Origin: Collybia mongolica | Taxonomy: Eukaryota > Basidiomycota > Agaricomycetes > Agaricales > Clitocybaceae | NCBI GenBank assembly: GCA_013420905.1 | Contig: JAAXNY010000004.1 | Coordinates: 2,046,001 to 2,110,000, forward strand | Direction of reading: 5' to 3' | Length of the DNA stretch: 64,000 bases | In this document: positions 1 through 10,331 of the stretch, piece by piece | How the letters are laid out: each line of letters begins with the position of its first letter | Numbering within the stretch: position 1 is the stretch's first letter | Position numbers and translations under genes: made by a program | The notes under the pieces: generated by a model | Told to the model about the DNA's origin: nothing | The model's database searches: none | The model's input: only the letters and a program-made list of their open reading frames with translations

Positions 1-1022
1 GTCCATGGCAAACATCGTGACATAAAGGTCATCAAGCTCGACATTAGCAACGGAGTCGAATTGAACATGCATGGGTGAATGAGACGCCACGTGGAGCTTC
101 TTCATATTTGGCGGAACGTACATCGTAATGTCGTATCGCATACAAGACGAACCAGGGGGATCGATTTGGGGGGTGGTAACAATAAGGCGGCTGTTCATTA
201 TGGCACCACCTCCAGTCATGTCAGGAAAGTGGACTGAGACACCTTGGAGTAGTGAACTGTTATCTGTGCGGATTGTCATTTCGTACTTGACTTCTTGGGA
301 TCCGACGGCTCCCTCTGTGATAACAAAGGTCCCAGATGCGCTTCCACGGATATCAAAAGCATGGTCGAACCTCTTCTGTCCAATGGGTACAGTAAAGGTG
401 GTCTTGGACGAGTTGTATATGTGTGGGGCAGAAAGGCATCCAAAAGAGGTACTGTAAGCTGGCATCGACTCGAGGCCAGTGGGCGCACTCTAAGTGAAGG
501 TGTGAGTTTAGGCTTCAAGATGAAACTCCAAAATACGTACAGAAACGGCCCATCGAATAAGTTTGAAGGAGTACCAAAATGCAAAAGCGGCAAGCACGAT
601 ACCAAACGCTTTCCAAAAGAGTGAGCAACTTATTGACAATTAGTCGGTTAGAGATTAAAAGTGGGACGAGATTCGGTTACTTGATGCCACAGCAAACACA
701 ACAGCCGGAACGTTTTCTTTTAGGTCGCGTTGCTGGGATCTCTGTGTCCAACAAGCCGACGCGGGTTTCATCATCCACACCTTCATCTCTGTATGGCGAG
801 GAACTGGTGAGAGCAACCCGACCTGCGTCTTCCGAGGGGACTGGGCCATCTGATTTATTTCAAACAAGATAGATTATTAACGTCGCGCAGAATTAATCCA
901 CTTTGTTATTTTATGTACTCACATTGATCATCCCAGTTCTGCTTGAGCTTCAGCGCAGTCATCACAAGCCCAACCATCCCAAAGAAGGATAGACCAGAAC
1001 GTGCATTGGATTGCCTTGGCAT
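1..1022 (-). CDS. DUF7330-like single-pass membrane protein, partial
   Basis: Four exons join in phase on the minus strand: 1022-923, 849-681, 628-541 and 489 running off the left edge; introns are 51-73 nt with GT-AG ends. The first exon is the weakest part (start MPRQSNARSG), so the true start could differ. The product has a polar N-terminal part, a basic cysteine cluster (KRKRSGCCVCC), one clear membrane helix (FGIVLAAFAFWYSFKLI), then a beta-rich outer or lumenal domain (motifs TFTVPIGQKRFDHAF, SGTFVITEGAVGSQEV). This layout matches the basidiomycete proteins carrying DUF7330, a family of unknown function. The C-terminus lies outside the window. Family assignment is from pattern memory and not from a search. 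Confidence 0.6.
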
Positions 1023-1399
1023 TCTTCCTCAACGTAGAACAGAGGTTAAAGGAGAGGAGAGGATTCGGAGCAAGGGACAATTTGCAGTTGTGAAGGCTGA
1101 CTTATGTATATCCGAGTCGGCCCCAGGTCCCATCAGCAATCACTCTGATACAACCGAAGTCCCAGCAGAGACAGGATTCTGCAGACGACCATTGTAGTTG
1201 AATACGCAACCATATATATTGTAAAGAATACTTCTCATTCGGACCATCGGATAATGTATCCAAAGCCCAAAGCCTATGGTTGTGTACATAAGTTTACATA
1301 TATCAATACCGCCGGGGCAGCGCCACAGTCAGTACTGCCCTGCGCCTCTGGTGATCTCTAGGCCAATGTTCCCTTAAACGTTCGGTTGAGTCTATTTGA

Positions 1400-3203
1400 T
1401 CAGTCATTCTGAAACGCGGGGGTTCGCACCATGGGATCCCAAGGGGGTAAAACAATCCTTTCCTTAGATTCATAAACTTGCACAAGGTCCTTTGGAGCAA
1501 GTGCCTTGGGCACCACTACCTGATAGACAAACCTGTACCCTTCTTAATGAAAGAGAAAAGCAAAAAGTACGAATCTACTCACTCTTCAAACCATTTGTCT
1601 GTCATAACGAAATATCCTTGGTTTCCTGCACTTTCACCCCAGGAATTCTCAACTTTGTATCGTACAGGGTTCCCCTTGATGTCCAGGTGTACCCCTGAGA
1701 TCACCATGGCATGGGTCATGGCAGACTCATTGACTTGCAAACGCTCTGCCTTGGTTAGACCTAACTTGATATCAAATGCACTCTGTAATTTCGATCAGAC
1801 TAGTTTGATTATTCTTATCTGAAAAGTGATATAAATACCTCGAACTCGAAAAGTGCAGTATCCATAATTCCGGCTTTGCTGTCTGAGAATTTGCCCACAT
1901 CACAGCCAAAGAAAACGGGCTGCCCAGCTTTGATCATCTGTAGCAACCTTCAATTTGTATATCTTTCCGGCAATAATTCCCTTACCTTGACCACCATCTT
2001 CTTCATGTTGTCAATCTCAGTGTTGACATCTAGACAGCCAATCAGAAGTGTGGACACCTATACAAGAAGTATTTTTCACAAAGGACGGGACGGCCTCCCC
2101 ATATATTTCCTAGTTTATCGACAGTGTATAATTTGGAGTAGGCATTTCGAGGATCATGGATAAGGGAGAAATGATCTGATGGCTGTCCAAGAGTCGTCAG
2201 TAGGTGCTATGGATGGCTTTACTTGTAACATACCGGATAGGGTCTGCTAGCAAACGCTTGATAGTAATCGATAGGCGTTCCCTCCCATCGTCCCACTTTC
2301 TCATCAACATCACTGTATTCCCATACAAATCTCTCATCCGGCTTTGGGGGCACACCAAGCGTAGCAGTCATTATGTTATAGGTTTCCTTCATGAGCTCCT
2401 CTTTCTTTGCTCGAAGTATTGAAAGAGCAATATCTTTCGGGACGAAGGCTGTATGGAGGGAATCGGAAAGACGGCGTAATATCAAGGCATGCTCCCGAAG
2501 TTTGGTCTTGATAAGAGCGTTGAGAGGCCCTGACAACGATGAATGGGTGGATTCTGGATAGATGGATTGGGGTACGACGCCGTAAGACTCGATCAGGTTG
2601 ACACTCATGTCCCACTGGCCACCATCACTGACAAGGTCTCCAGACAGGTGGTTGATGAGGCGGTCGTCGACTGGAAGATCGGCATGTTCGATTGAAAGTT
2701 CGAGGTAGTAGTTTGCTTTGTTCAACTTGTCCCAGAAGAACAAGTAAGACTAGCCAATATATCTGTGAGTAATGAGCAATTACTTCTAGTTGATGTAGTA
2801 GTACCTGAGAGAGTTCAAACTCTTTAAGTCTCAAGTTCTTCATAATCCCGTATCGCATGACGTTGGTCGTAGCAAAAATCCAGCATCTGCCACTACTCTT
2901 CTGGTTTGTGACCGGTCCCGTCTTAAAGTCGACCACATTGTTGAAAATATGGATATCTTTGATGGAAGCTGAACGGGAGAGGAGTGCTGAGCGAATGTCA
3001 GAATGGGCGAGAATTGTGCGGGCAAGTTGTGATTTGGGATCTGCTGAAGCTTCTGCTTCCCAAGAGGAAACTGCATGTAACGATAATGAGCCATTGGAGG
3101 ATGTGGGGGTTGTGATGTGGAGAGATGAAAGGTCCTCAGATAGAGCTTGTTTCTCGTCAACAACAAATGCTTGGGCAGTGGGCTTGGACGGATTGGCACC
3201 CAT
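1400..3203 (-). CDS. BLH1: bleomycin hydrolase (cysteine peptidase C1B)
   Basis: Papain-fold aminopeptidase of the bleomycin hydrolase/Gal6 family, which normally forms cytosolic homohexamers and trims N-terminal residues. Seven exons join in phase (3203-2805, 2749-2234, 2182-2080, 2029-1986, 1937-1839, 1782-1583, 1532-1400) to give 497 aa, the usual family length. The triad is visible: Cys in SSG-RCWIFA, His in MTHAMVISGVH, Asn in VENSWGE. Other hallmarks are DFKTGPVTNQ, LSQSYLFFWDKLNKANYY, LIHDPRNAYSKLYTVDKLGN and AGQPVFFGCDVGKF. I chose the ATG at 3203 because it gives MGANPSKP, which fits the MGxxxS N-myristoylation pattern; an in-frame ATG at 3230 is possible. The extreme C-terminus (WDPMVRTPAFQND) differs from the usual short tail. 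Confidence 0.95.
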
Positions 3204-3452
3204 GATTGCTAGACGACAACGGGGAGTCAAAGTTCGCTAAAACCCTAACCCTGTTCTGGGGCAAAATCTGGTATAAAGCCCATTAGGCTAGCTTAGCCCA
3301 TCCACCAGACAACAACAGCTATCATCAACCTCCCTGATTGTATTGTATCTGTAGTATGATCCTGGATGTATATATGCGGGCCGCTATCAAAACAATAAAT
3401 CGTCCAGCGAATTACATGATTGTACAATAATACTGTGATTATGAAGTCGGGT

Positions 3453-4505
3453 TCATTCATAGGGGTTCGTGCGACCTGCCTTTCTGTGTATAAGGTCTCA
3501 CGATTTTTGAGTAGGAGGCAATTGAGTTAACGTACCTGGTATTCTCCCCCACGATCAGGGCCTTCGCTACAGCCACACAACCAATCATGCCACCACCTTG
3601 TGGGTTTTGCATCTTCATTGGCATCGGCAGGACGAATAGGTGTCGGTGGACACCGGGGTATATCACCCGGTGGAGGTGGAGTGCGAGGGGGAGGCAAACC
3701 GAGTGGTTTCGGCGCTGGTGGTATTCGCGTTGCTTGAGTGGCTTGTGGAGCTCCAGAAGGGTCCCTCATCGAGGACTTCTGTCGGTGAGAATCGGCGAAG
3801 GGAGACAAAGACTCGTCTGGTGGGTTAGCAAAGGGATCATCTGAATGGTGTGCATCAGATGACGGACGAGGGGATGGTGTGGGCGTAAATAGTGGGCTTG
3901 GAATCGAGTTAGTGTCGGTATAGTCTAATGGTCCACCTTCTAGGTTTTCCTGTGACTGAAGAGCAACATGTGTGCCAAGACTGAAGTTTGGTGTATGTCT
4001 CGACCTTTTCTTCTCTGGCCATAGCTGGCTGACGCGCCGAGATACACCACTTATCAGTGAAGGGGATCCCTGCGCATTCGATGCGGTTTCTCGGGCGAGT
4101 TTTCGCCGTTGTCGTTCGGCGACCTCCCACCGTCTGAGATTCTGTATCGACGATGATTAGTCAACAACATGAGTGGAATGGGATGCACATTACTTCTTCA
4201 ACACGACGTGTTTCAGCTTCGCTTTCGTTTACTGGAGGATAAGCTGTAGTATCTCCGGCTCGTGCGTCATCATCACTGCCTGATCCAGGATACTTGGGTT
4301 CAGCCTGCCTTTCCTTGCCTTTTCGTTGTCCTCCAGCCTTTGAGTTTCCAGCTGCGGATTGAGACCAAGTATTTTCTCGTATATGACTGTTAGCAGAGGG
4401 TGATACTGAGCGTGGTGTGATTGTCTCTGCGGAGGATATCGAGGACATGAGGGTCGGTATGTACAACCCCAAGTGGGAGTACTGCGGGAAAAGGTAATGC
4501 GACAT
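3453..4505 (-). CDS. conserved unknown protein, WWHDWLCGC tail
   Basis: Three exons (4505-4194, 4141-3536, 3479-3453) join in phase to 314 aa; the last exon codes for only eight residues and the stop. The protein is mostly low-complexity and polar: a Ser-rich N-terminus, a basic helical stretch (NLRRWEVAERQRRKLARE), a proline-rich region (LPPPRTPPPPGDIPRCPP) and an aromatic, cysteine-containing end (TRWWHDWLCGCSEGPDRGG followed by AGRTNPYE). I recall that tail as conserved among agaricomycetes, but I know no function for it. An internal Met at residue 20 is an alternative start. The CGC cysteines could carry lipid or metal; that is speculation. Confidence 0.7.
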
Positions 4506-4720
4506 TTCAACTTTGCCAAACTCGGCCTAGTGACGCAACCCGCTTATTTTTGATTTAAGGCCTTAAGGACCTATTCATTTATGCGGGAACCAAATTCCAC
4601 GCAAGTTAGTCCGTAGCGTTAGTCGAAACATATTATAAGATGTAGCCAGCTGCAGTGATATATAAATGAGGCGGAATGTAAGGAGTTCCATCCGTAAATG
4701 TCTGACGTCCGAAAACAAGC

Positions 4721-6136
4721 TCAAAATCGACCATCAACTTTTTTTCCTGGTTGCATCATCAAGCCATCGTCGTACTCTGAGCTTCCGTCATCAGCAAGGT
4801 AGTGGCGTAAGCCCGAAGCTTTTGGAGCCGCGTTCTGGATGATAGGTGCATGCGCGTCATCTGAAAAAGCCCCGTCACGGCTGTACATTGTGCTCCGGGG
4901 GCTATTCCCGTTTCCAGGCAGTGAGAGGATGGACGCACGAGCGGTTTCCCTCATTTGCAGAAGATTCTGATGGAATGCATTCTTTAAGGATAGAATATTC
5001 AGCTATGGTTTCGCAACAGTCCAGGGGGGAGATATACCTGTTCGCGCCAGTACTGGAGTCGCTTCTCACGCTCTTCGTCGCGTTGCTTCCGGTGCATGAA
5101 GAAAAGGCCTATTAATGTTCCGAACATGCCTGTTGTGGTAGGAGTTTGAACCGAGAAAAGATGGGTGTAAGGAAGGACGTACCACCAAAAATTCCCAACG
5201 CAACAACGATGTAAACCCAGATTCCAAAGTGATGAGGAATTGCTTCACTGATGCCACAAAACCCAGAGCTAAGACAATTCCACGAATCGCATCTTGGTTC
5301 CAGGTTGTATCAGTAAACTATATCTGATATAGCTATGCCATCCTACTCTTTGTCGGCTGTGCAAGCTTCTCCTAAATGTTTATGCTCCATGCATACCTTC
5401 TGCTGAGAGTCGCAGTATAGTCCCAGGTGGCAGTTTCCGCTGAACAGAAATTAAGTAACCGCTCAATCCAAGTCCCCGACGACGCACACACCGAGACACT
5501 ATATCGATGAACTCGCCATCTATTCCGTATGCGATGTATGGTGTATTCTCAACAAGACAGGCAACGCCTAACGTTGCGTTGGCCCACCTGACACACTCCG
5601 ATTAGAAGAAGTAAAGTAGAGTGATAGTAACTCACATGCACTGGTTGTTCAAACAGACAGATCCGTTATGATTGAGACCTCTACCACTGGTGTCGGCAAG
5701 TTCCTTGAAGTTGGGAGGGGCTTCGCACTGATCTGAGCATTCAGCATTAGTGCGGGTTACGGGAAGCATCCAACCTGACAAAAACCTGCGTCTCACCGTC
5801 ACGATTGAGCTGGCAAGGACTGCCAACAGGAAGTATATCCTGGCAACGATCCTCCTCATCTGGGCAGAACTGCCCCTTCAGACATTTGTCAGGAAGATGG
5901 TCTGTTGGGGAATATCCAAAGGGAAATTCATCTTTTCTACACCCCCTATGGGCGCACGTTGAATTGGACGCGCAATACGTTTGTTGGTCGCACTCGCTCC
6001 AAAATTGGTAAGTCCCAGCTTGCAAGCGATTTTCACCCTGGTTGCAAGGGCTACCAAATTCAAGAGTGCCAGCATATACGCACGAAACGAAAAGGAGTGT
6101 GAAAGAGAGCAGGCGTATCATGACAGAGAAATTCAA
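4721..6136 (-). CDS. cysteine-rich type I membrane protein
   Basis: Seven exons join in phase (6136-5797, 5732-5636, 5587-5492, 5439-5347, 5292-5183, 5129-5038, 4981-4721) to 362 aa; the ATG at 6121 gives a cleaner signal peptide (MIRLLSFTLLFVSCVYAG). The outer region, residues about 25-225, holds more than 20 cysteines in short spaced modules such as GEACTADKECDSWNCLSSGFCG, which resemble EGF- or Dickkopf-type cysteine-rich modules. One membrane helix follows (HFGIWVYIVVALGIFGG, about 228-253). The cytoplasmic tail starts very basic and charged (HRKQRDEEREKRLQYWREQ) and is then polar. It looks like a secretory-pathway or cell-surface protein. I do not recognise a named family, so the role is unknown. 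The last intron has two possible acceptors; the 56-nt version is used here. Confidence 0.75.
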
Positions 6137-6426
6137 AAGTCAAAGTATAAGGTGAAACTTGTAGCAACGAATGATGTACATTGCTTTATGATTGCATAAT
6201 ACCGGGCATAGCAATAGTATTTAATTATTCAGTAACTAATTATATCTACATACTTTTTATAACTCGGGTTTTAAATAATACTTTGTTACATATGCCTTTA
6301 ATAATATTATAATGAAAAGCAGAGTCCCGAACCTGCGTTGGCAGTGCAGCCTCGTTTTTATAGCGCATTTGAAGGTGGCCGAGTGTATAAGTGGTTTCTC
6401 TTTTTATAAGGCCCCCTTCCGTTATA

Positions 6427-7454
6427 ATGTTCTTAAATATCCTAAAATCCCTGTACAATTTCTTATGTGGCTCCCAATCTAAACCACCCCAGCAAGGACA
6501 AGAGATACACCAGCAGCAGCACCCATATCCACAACAACACTTCCAGAGACCCACTGCACCCCAGCTTTCTCAACAGCCTACCAAACTCCATCCACCACAA
6601 CATGCCGCTCTCCGGCCTCATGGTGTAGGTTGATAATTTGTGAACACCATGCCCCGACCTCCTGACCTTACAACCCCCTGAAGGACCTCAACCAGATTAA
6701 CCAGAGTAACGATTATTATGTGGGACTTCGAACTCGAGCAAATGAAGAAGGGGACCAAATGGCTAGAGCCTTTGAAGAAAGCCACCAAGCCTACTCCCGA
6801 GGCGATAAAGCTGAGGCAAAAGCCCTATCTAATCGCGGAAAGGAGCATCAACGAAAAATGGAGAGCTTAAACAAAGAAGCCTGTGAATGGATCTTCATGG
6901 GTACAAACCACATTACCCTAGCCTTTTGTTCATCTCTAACAAAGATACCAACAGAAAATAATAAGGTTCTAATAAAACTAATCCACTGAAAATTTCGTCG
7001 ATAATGACTGCGACACAGGACAGTCGACCAGGAGAGATCGACCTTCATGGTCTATATGTCAAGGAGGCCATAGCATACACAGATCACGCTATACAAGAGG
7101 CGAAACGAAGAGGAGAAATGGAGCTCCACCTCATCGTTGGTTTGTATATCTAGAACCTAGTATCTCACCGTTGCAGGCTTACAGCCTAATTTCAGGGAAA
7201 GGCCTCCACTCTAAAGGAGGCTCAGCAAAGATTAAACCAGCTATCGAGGAACTCATGCAACGGTGAGGACCTTTCGATATATTGCAACTTTAGTGGATAA
7301 ACAGGACGACACTAGGCATCAGCTCAATGCCCAACTTGACTCACAAAATGCAGGGGTTCTTATTGTCCAAATTAACTCTGGGGACAAAGGAGTCCGTCCG
7401 GATGAAATCACCCGTCGCTTGGAACGTAACGACGAGAGTTGTACAATCATGTAG
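6427..7454 (+). CDS. DUF1771-Smr domain protein with CaaX-like end
   Basis: Six exons join in phase (6427-6624, 6696-6900, 6955-6965, 7019-7139, 7196-7262, 7316-7454) to 246 aa. After a hydrophobic N-terminus (MFLNILKSLYNFLCG) and a Gln/Pro-rich linker comes a DUF1771 helical domain (DYYVGLRTRANEEGDQMA ... AKALSNRGKEHQ). The Smr domain follows, with its signatures EIDLHGLYVKEA and LIVGKGLHSKGG. Eukaryotic Smr domains are linked to RNA or DNA cleavage. The third exon is only 11 nt (AAAATAATAAG) and is needed to keep frame between the two domains. The protein ends CTIM, a possible CaaX prenylation box. The ATG at 6391 is in frame but adds an atypical extension. Confidence 0.88.
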
Positions 7455-7669
7455 AAATCATTATGCATGTTGTATACCCTGTAGAATGCATGATAATCTC
7501 GACTGCATTTCAGACGACGCACCATTTGATTAATTACAATAGCAGCCCCCCAGCACAACAGAGGCTCTCAGATAGGATAGCATATGTGATTATCATTGTA
7601 AACAGTGTAAAGAGGCCTTTTCCCGTTAGACATATCTATGCCACCATATATAGTTCAACCATCCCACCA
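7455..7669. other. convergent intergenic gap
   Basis: Short spacer between the stop codons of the Smr gene (+) and the antizyme gene (-). It presumably holds both 3' ends; nothing else is visible. Confidence 0.6.
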
Positions 7670-8721
7670 TTAAATCTCAAGCCCGACGAGAACAAAGCCG
7701 GGATCCACCTGGTAAGCAGGTTTGGTAACGACAGTGCCCCCAACATACATCAAGGAATGGAGAAGAGCTCCCAGGTTCGGGGATGTCCTCTCTAGGACAA
7801 TGACGACGGCTGAGCATCCCAAACTTTCATCGGCCAGGTCCAAAAGGGCGACAATACTGTGAAGGGCTGATCAGCAGAAAGGACGAGATGAACATCAAAA
7901 ACCAGACCTTTCCCGGAGGTTAATTAACTCGGCACTCTTACCATCGACATACAAGGTCTTGGATCTCCGAGGGAGCTCGAGTACCACACCTTCGAAGGCT
8001 GTGCCAATGTTAGGAGCTGAGATAGAAACCTTTTTGGCATAAGGGAGGGCTTGAAGTCCCTGATGAGGGAAGAGCGTCATGAGGAAGTCGAGGGCATCAT
8101 TCTGCTCCTTGGTCGGGGGGAGCCTTTCATTCAAACTCCCAAAGTCACTATCGTCGTCATCCGGGGTCAGGGGAGGTGTAGCGAGATCTGAACCATTACG
8201 AGAAGGAACCACACGCGGACAGGGAATGGGGCGAGACAAGGTTGAATAGCTAGTAGATATAGGGAGGTCTGGGCGAGAATGAACGGATCTTGAAAGGTAA
8301 ATTGAGTCAGGGGAAGAAGAGATAGAATTATTAGTTGAGAATAAAGACGCCGGGCTGTCTGTCACACAGTCCGACGACCCTCGGTCTGGAGGGCATTTCG
8401 CTTTGGGGGCGTCAAAAGCGCCACTAGTGGAAAGAGATGAATATGTGTTGAGGAAAGAAGGGCACAGGCATGCTTACCCCGGGCCCCCCAGAGAAGGTAG
8501 TAGAGTAGTAGTACATGTCGTTGGTGCCTTGGAGATGGCACACGGCAAGGACACTGGACTCGTTGTCGAAAGTAAGAGAAGCCCCATCTCCAACGGTTTG
8601 ACGACCGTTGCTGTAAGGCATAGTTAATTAGGATGATGCAGCGGAGAAAGAGATTTGGCACATACGTGGGGCAAAGACTAGATTTCTGATTTGAAAAATT
8701 CGACATTGTGGTCAAGGACAT
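7670..8721 (-). CDS. OAZ1: ornithine decarboxylase antizyme (+1 frameshift)
   Basis: Antizyme binds ornithine decarboxylase, sends it to the proteasome without ubiquitin and so limits polyamine synthesis. Exons: 8721-8666, 8610-8478, 8423-7908, 7856-7670. The first frame codes for 66 residues, with the typical stretch VLAVCHLQGTNDMYYYSTTFSGGPG split by the second intron, and ends TGG CGC TTT TGA. Skipping one base lets translation continue for 230 codons to LVGLEI. The C-terminal antizyme core is plain: EQNDALDFLMTLFP, GVVLELPRRSKTLYVDG, SAVVIVLERTSPNLGALLHS, GGTVVTKPAYQVDP. The total is 296 aa. Two in-frame start codons (8721 and 8706) recall the dual starts of animal antizymes. The coordinates span both frames; a plain ORF caller would split this gene. 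Confidence 0.93.
8412..8417 (-). promoter_or_regulatory. programmed +1 ribosomal frameshift site UUU-UGA
   Basis: On the coding strand the zero frame reads CGC TTT TGA C. Reading GAC next, after skipping the T of TGA, enters the long antizyme frame. The spot is nine bases after the start of the third exon (acceptor CCACTAG). In all known antizymes a UGA at this junction is bypassed in response to polyamines; the P-site codon varies between lineages. Confidence 0.88.
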
Positions 8722-9199
8722 AAGCTGCCAACTTGATAGATTTGAGCGGGGGTCAGATAAATTTGTTCTGTGATAAGATGAGTTGCGAATTCGTGGAGGG
8801 CGAACAAGGCAAATACTTACATTGGATGCGAGATGGTGTTGAGAGTCTAAAGTCTGGGATTGGCGTCTCATCATTATTACCCAAGTACCCACAAGCAGAG
8901 CCAAGCACCGGCCGGAGCTCCGGCCCCATCACGTGTCTATGATTGATTACACAGACTTCAGTCGACAAGAGCTCAACACCGCAAGAGACAGCGACCTCAA
9001 GACCTGTGAGTGTTCATTTTTCCTTGGTGTTACTTCCCAATTCTACAATGCACCATCCTGGGCTACTTCTATACGTTTTCTGCACAACAGTGAGCCAGAT
9101 TCAAGATGGATGCCCTATATATGCTCTGGATGACCTTGTCTCCTGTATACCCTCGCCTCACACTTTCTCTTAATTACAGAACTTTACGGCATACAAGAT
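8722..9199. promoter_or_regulatory. divergent antizyme/RPS2 promoter with 5'UTR intron
   Basis: About 480 bp separate the antizyme and uS5 start codons, which point away from each other. Within it, on the plus strand, GTGAGTGTTC at 9006 and TTAATTACAG ending at 9179 fit a 174-nt intron in the uS5 leader, 20 nt before its ATG. Leader introns are common in ribosomal-protein genes. Confidence 0.5.
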
Positions 9200-10088
9200 A
9201 TGGCTGACGCTGCACGCGGACGTGGTGGATTCGGACGTGGACGCGGAGACAGAGGCAGAGGTCGCAGAGGACCCCGCCGCGGGGGACGCAAGGACGAGGA
9301 AAAGGAATGGTAAATATAGACTCCTCTCGCGTATGGCTCACTGACTCTCACCTATCTATTACACAGGGTCCCTGTCACAAAACTCGGCCGTCTAGTGAAG
9401 GACGGAAAAATTAAATCAATGGAGGAAATTTACCTTTTCTCTCTCCCTGTCAAAGAATATCAAATCATCGACTTCTTCCTGCCCAAACTCAAGGATGAAG
9501 TGATGAAGATCATGCCCGTGCAGAAACAAACCCGTGCGGGTCAACGTACCCGCTTCAAAGCATTCGTTGCTATTGGCGATTCCGAAGGTCACGTCGGTCT
9601 GGGTGTCAAATGCGCGAAGGAAGTCGCCACCGCCATCCGTGGTGCTATCATCCTTGCCAAACTCTCCGTCATCCCTGTGCGAAGAGGTTACTGGGGTGCT
9701 GCCCTCGGTGAGCCCCATACAGTACCTTCCAAGGTTAGCGGTAAGGTCGGCTCTGTCATGTGTCGTCTCATCCCTGCACCTCGTGGGACCGGTATTGTTG
9801 CCGCTCCAGCCTCAAAACGTCTGCTGCAACTCGCTGGTGTCGAGGATGTGTACACACAGTCGAAAGGTTCAACAGCAACCATGGGTAACTTTTTGAAGGC
9901 CACGTTCGCAGCGGTAAGTCTTTGCTACTTGTTTATCCATAGGCGCTCATCTGGTTTTGAGTGTCCAGATCACAAAAACGTACTCCTTCCTGACACCCGA
10001 TCTTTGGCGCGAGATCCCCGTGTCGAAGCTTCCATACGACGAACACAGTGCTCATCTCCAACTGGCGGCCGGAAAGAAGGCTTATTGA
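9200..10088 (+). CDS. RPS2: 40S ribosomal protein uS5 (RPS2)
   Basis: Three exons (9200-9309, 9367-9913, 9969-10088) join in phase to 258 aa, the normal length. The protein opens with the RGG-rich tail typical of eukaryotic uS5 ([19 protein letters not shown]). It continues with the S5 N-terminal domain ([20 protein letters not shown]) and the C-terminal domain ([26 protein letters not shown]). The first intron splits the Trp codon after the RGG tail. uS5 sits in the 40S subunit near the mRNA entry channel and helps decoding accuracy. The ATG follows the likely leader intron directly, and no other start is plausible. Confidence 0.97.
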
Positions 10089-10331
10089 GCAGGATGGCAG
10101 CACCTTTCTTTCTGTATCTTCCATACCTGCCGCTGAGAAATATCCTTGATCAATCACTTACGCGCTTGGATATTTGGGTGAATGAATCGTATCTGAGCCA
10201 ATCAATAACTTTAAGATGACAAGGCTCTGATCTCAGGAGGCGTCACTTTCACTTAGTCCGAACATATTTGGCTGGAGGTCCAAAAATAGGATAATCGACT
10301 ACATGATACATTTTTTTGTAAAACATGTTTA

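Noticed and set aside
3236..3254. Telomere-like AAAACCCTAACCCTG
   Set aside because: Only about one and a half units inside a normal gene promoter; chance or trivial.
8362..8904. 180-aa minus-strand ORF over the antizyme 5' region
   Set aside because: It runs through introns and the leader in the wrong frame; the spliced antizyme explains the region.
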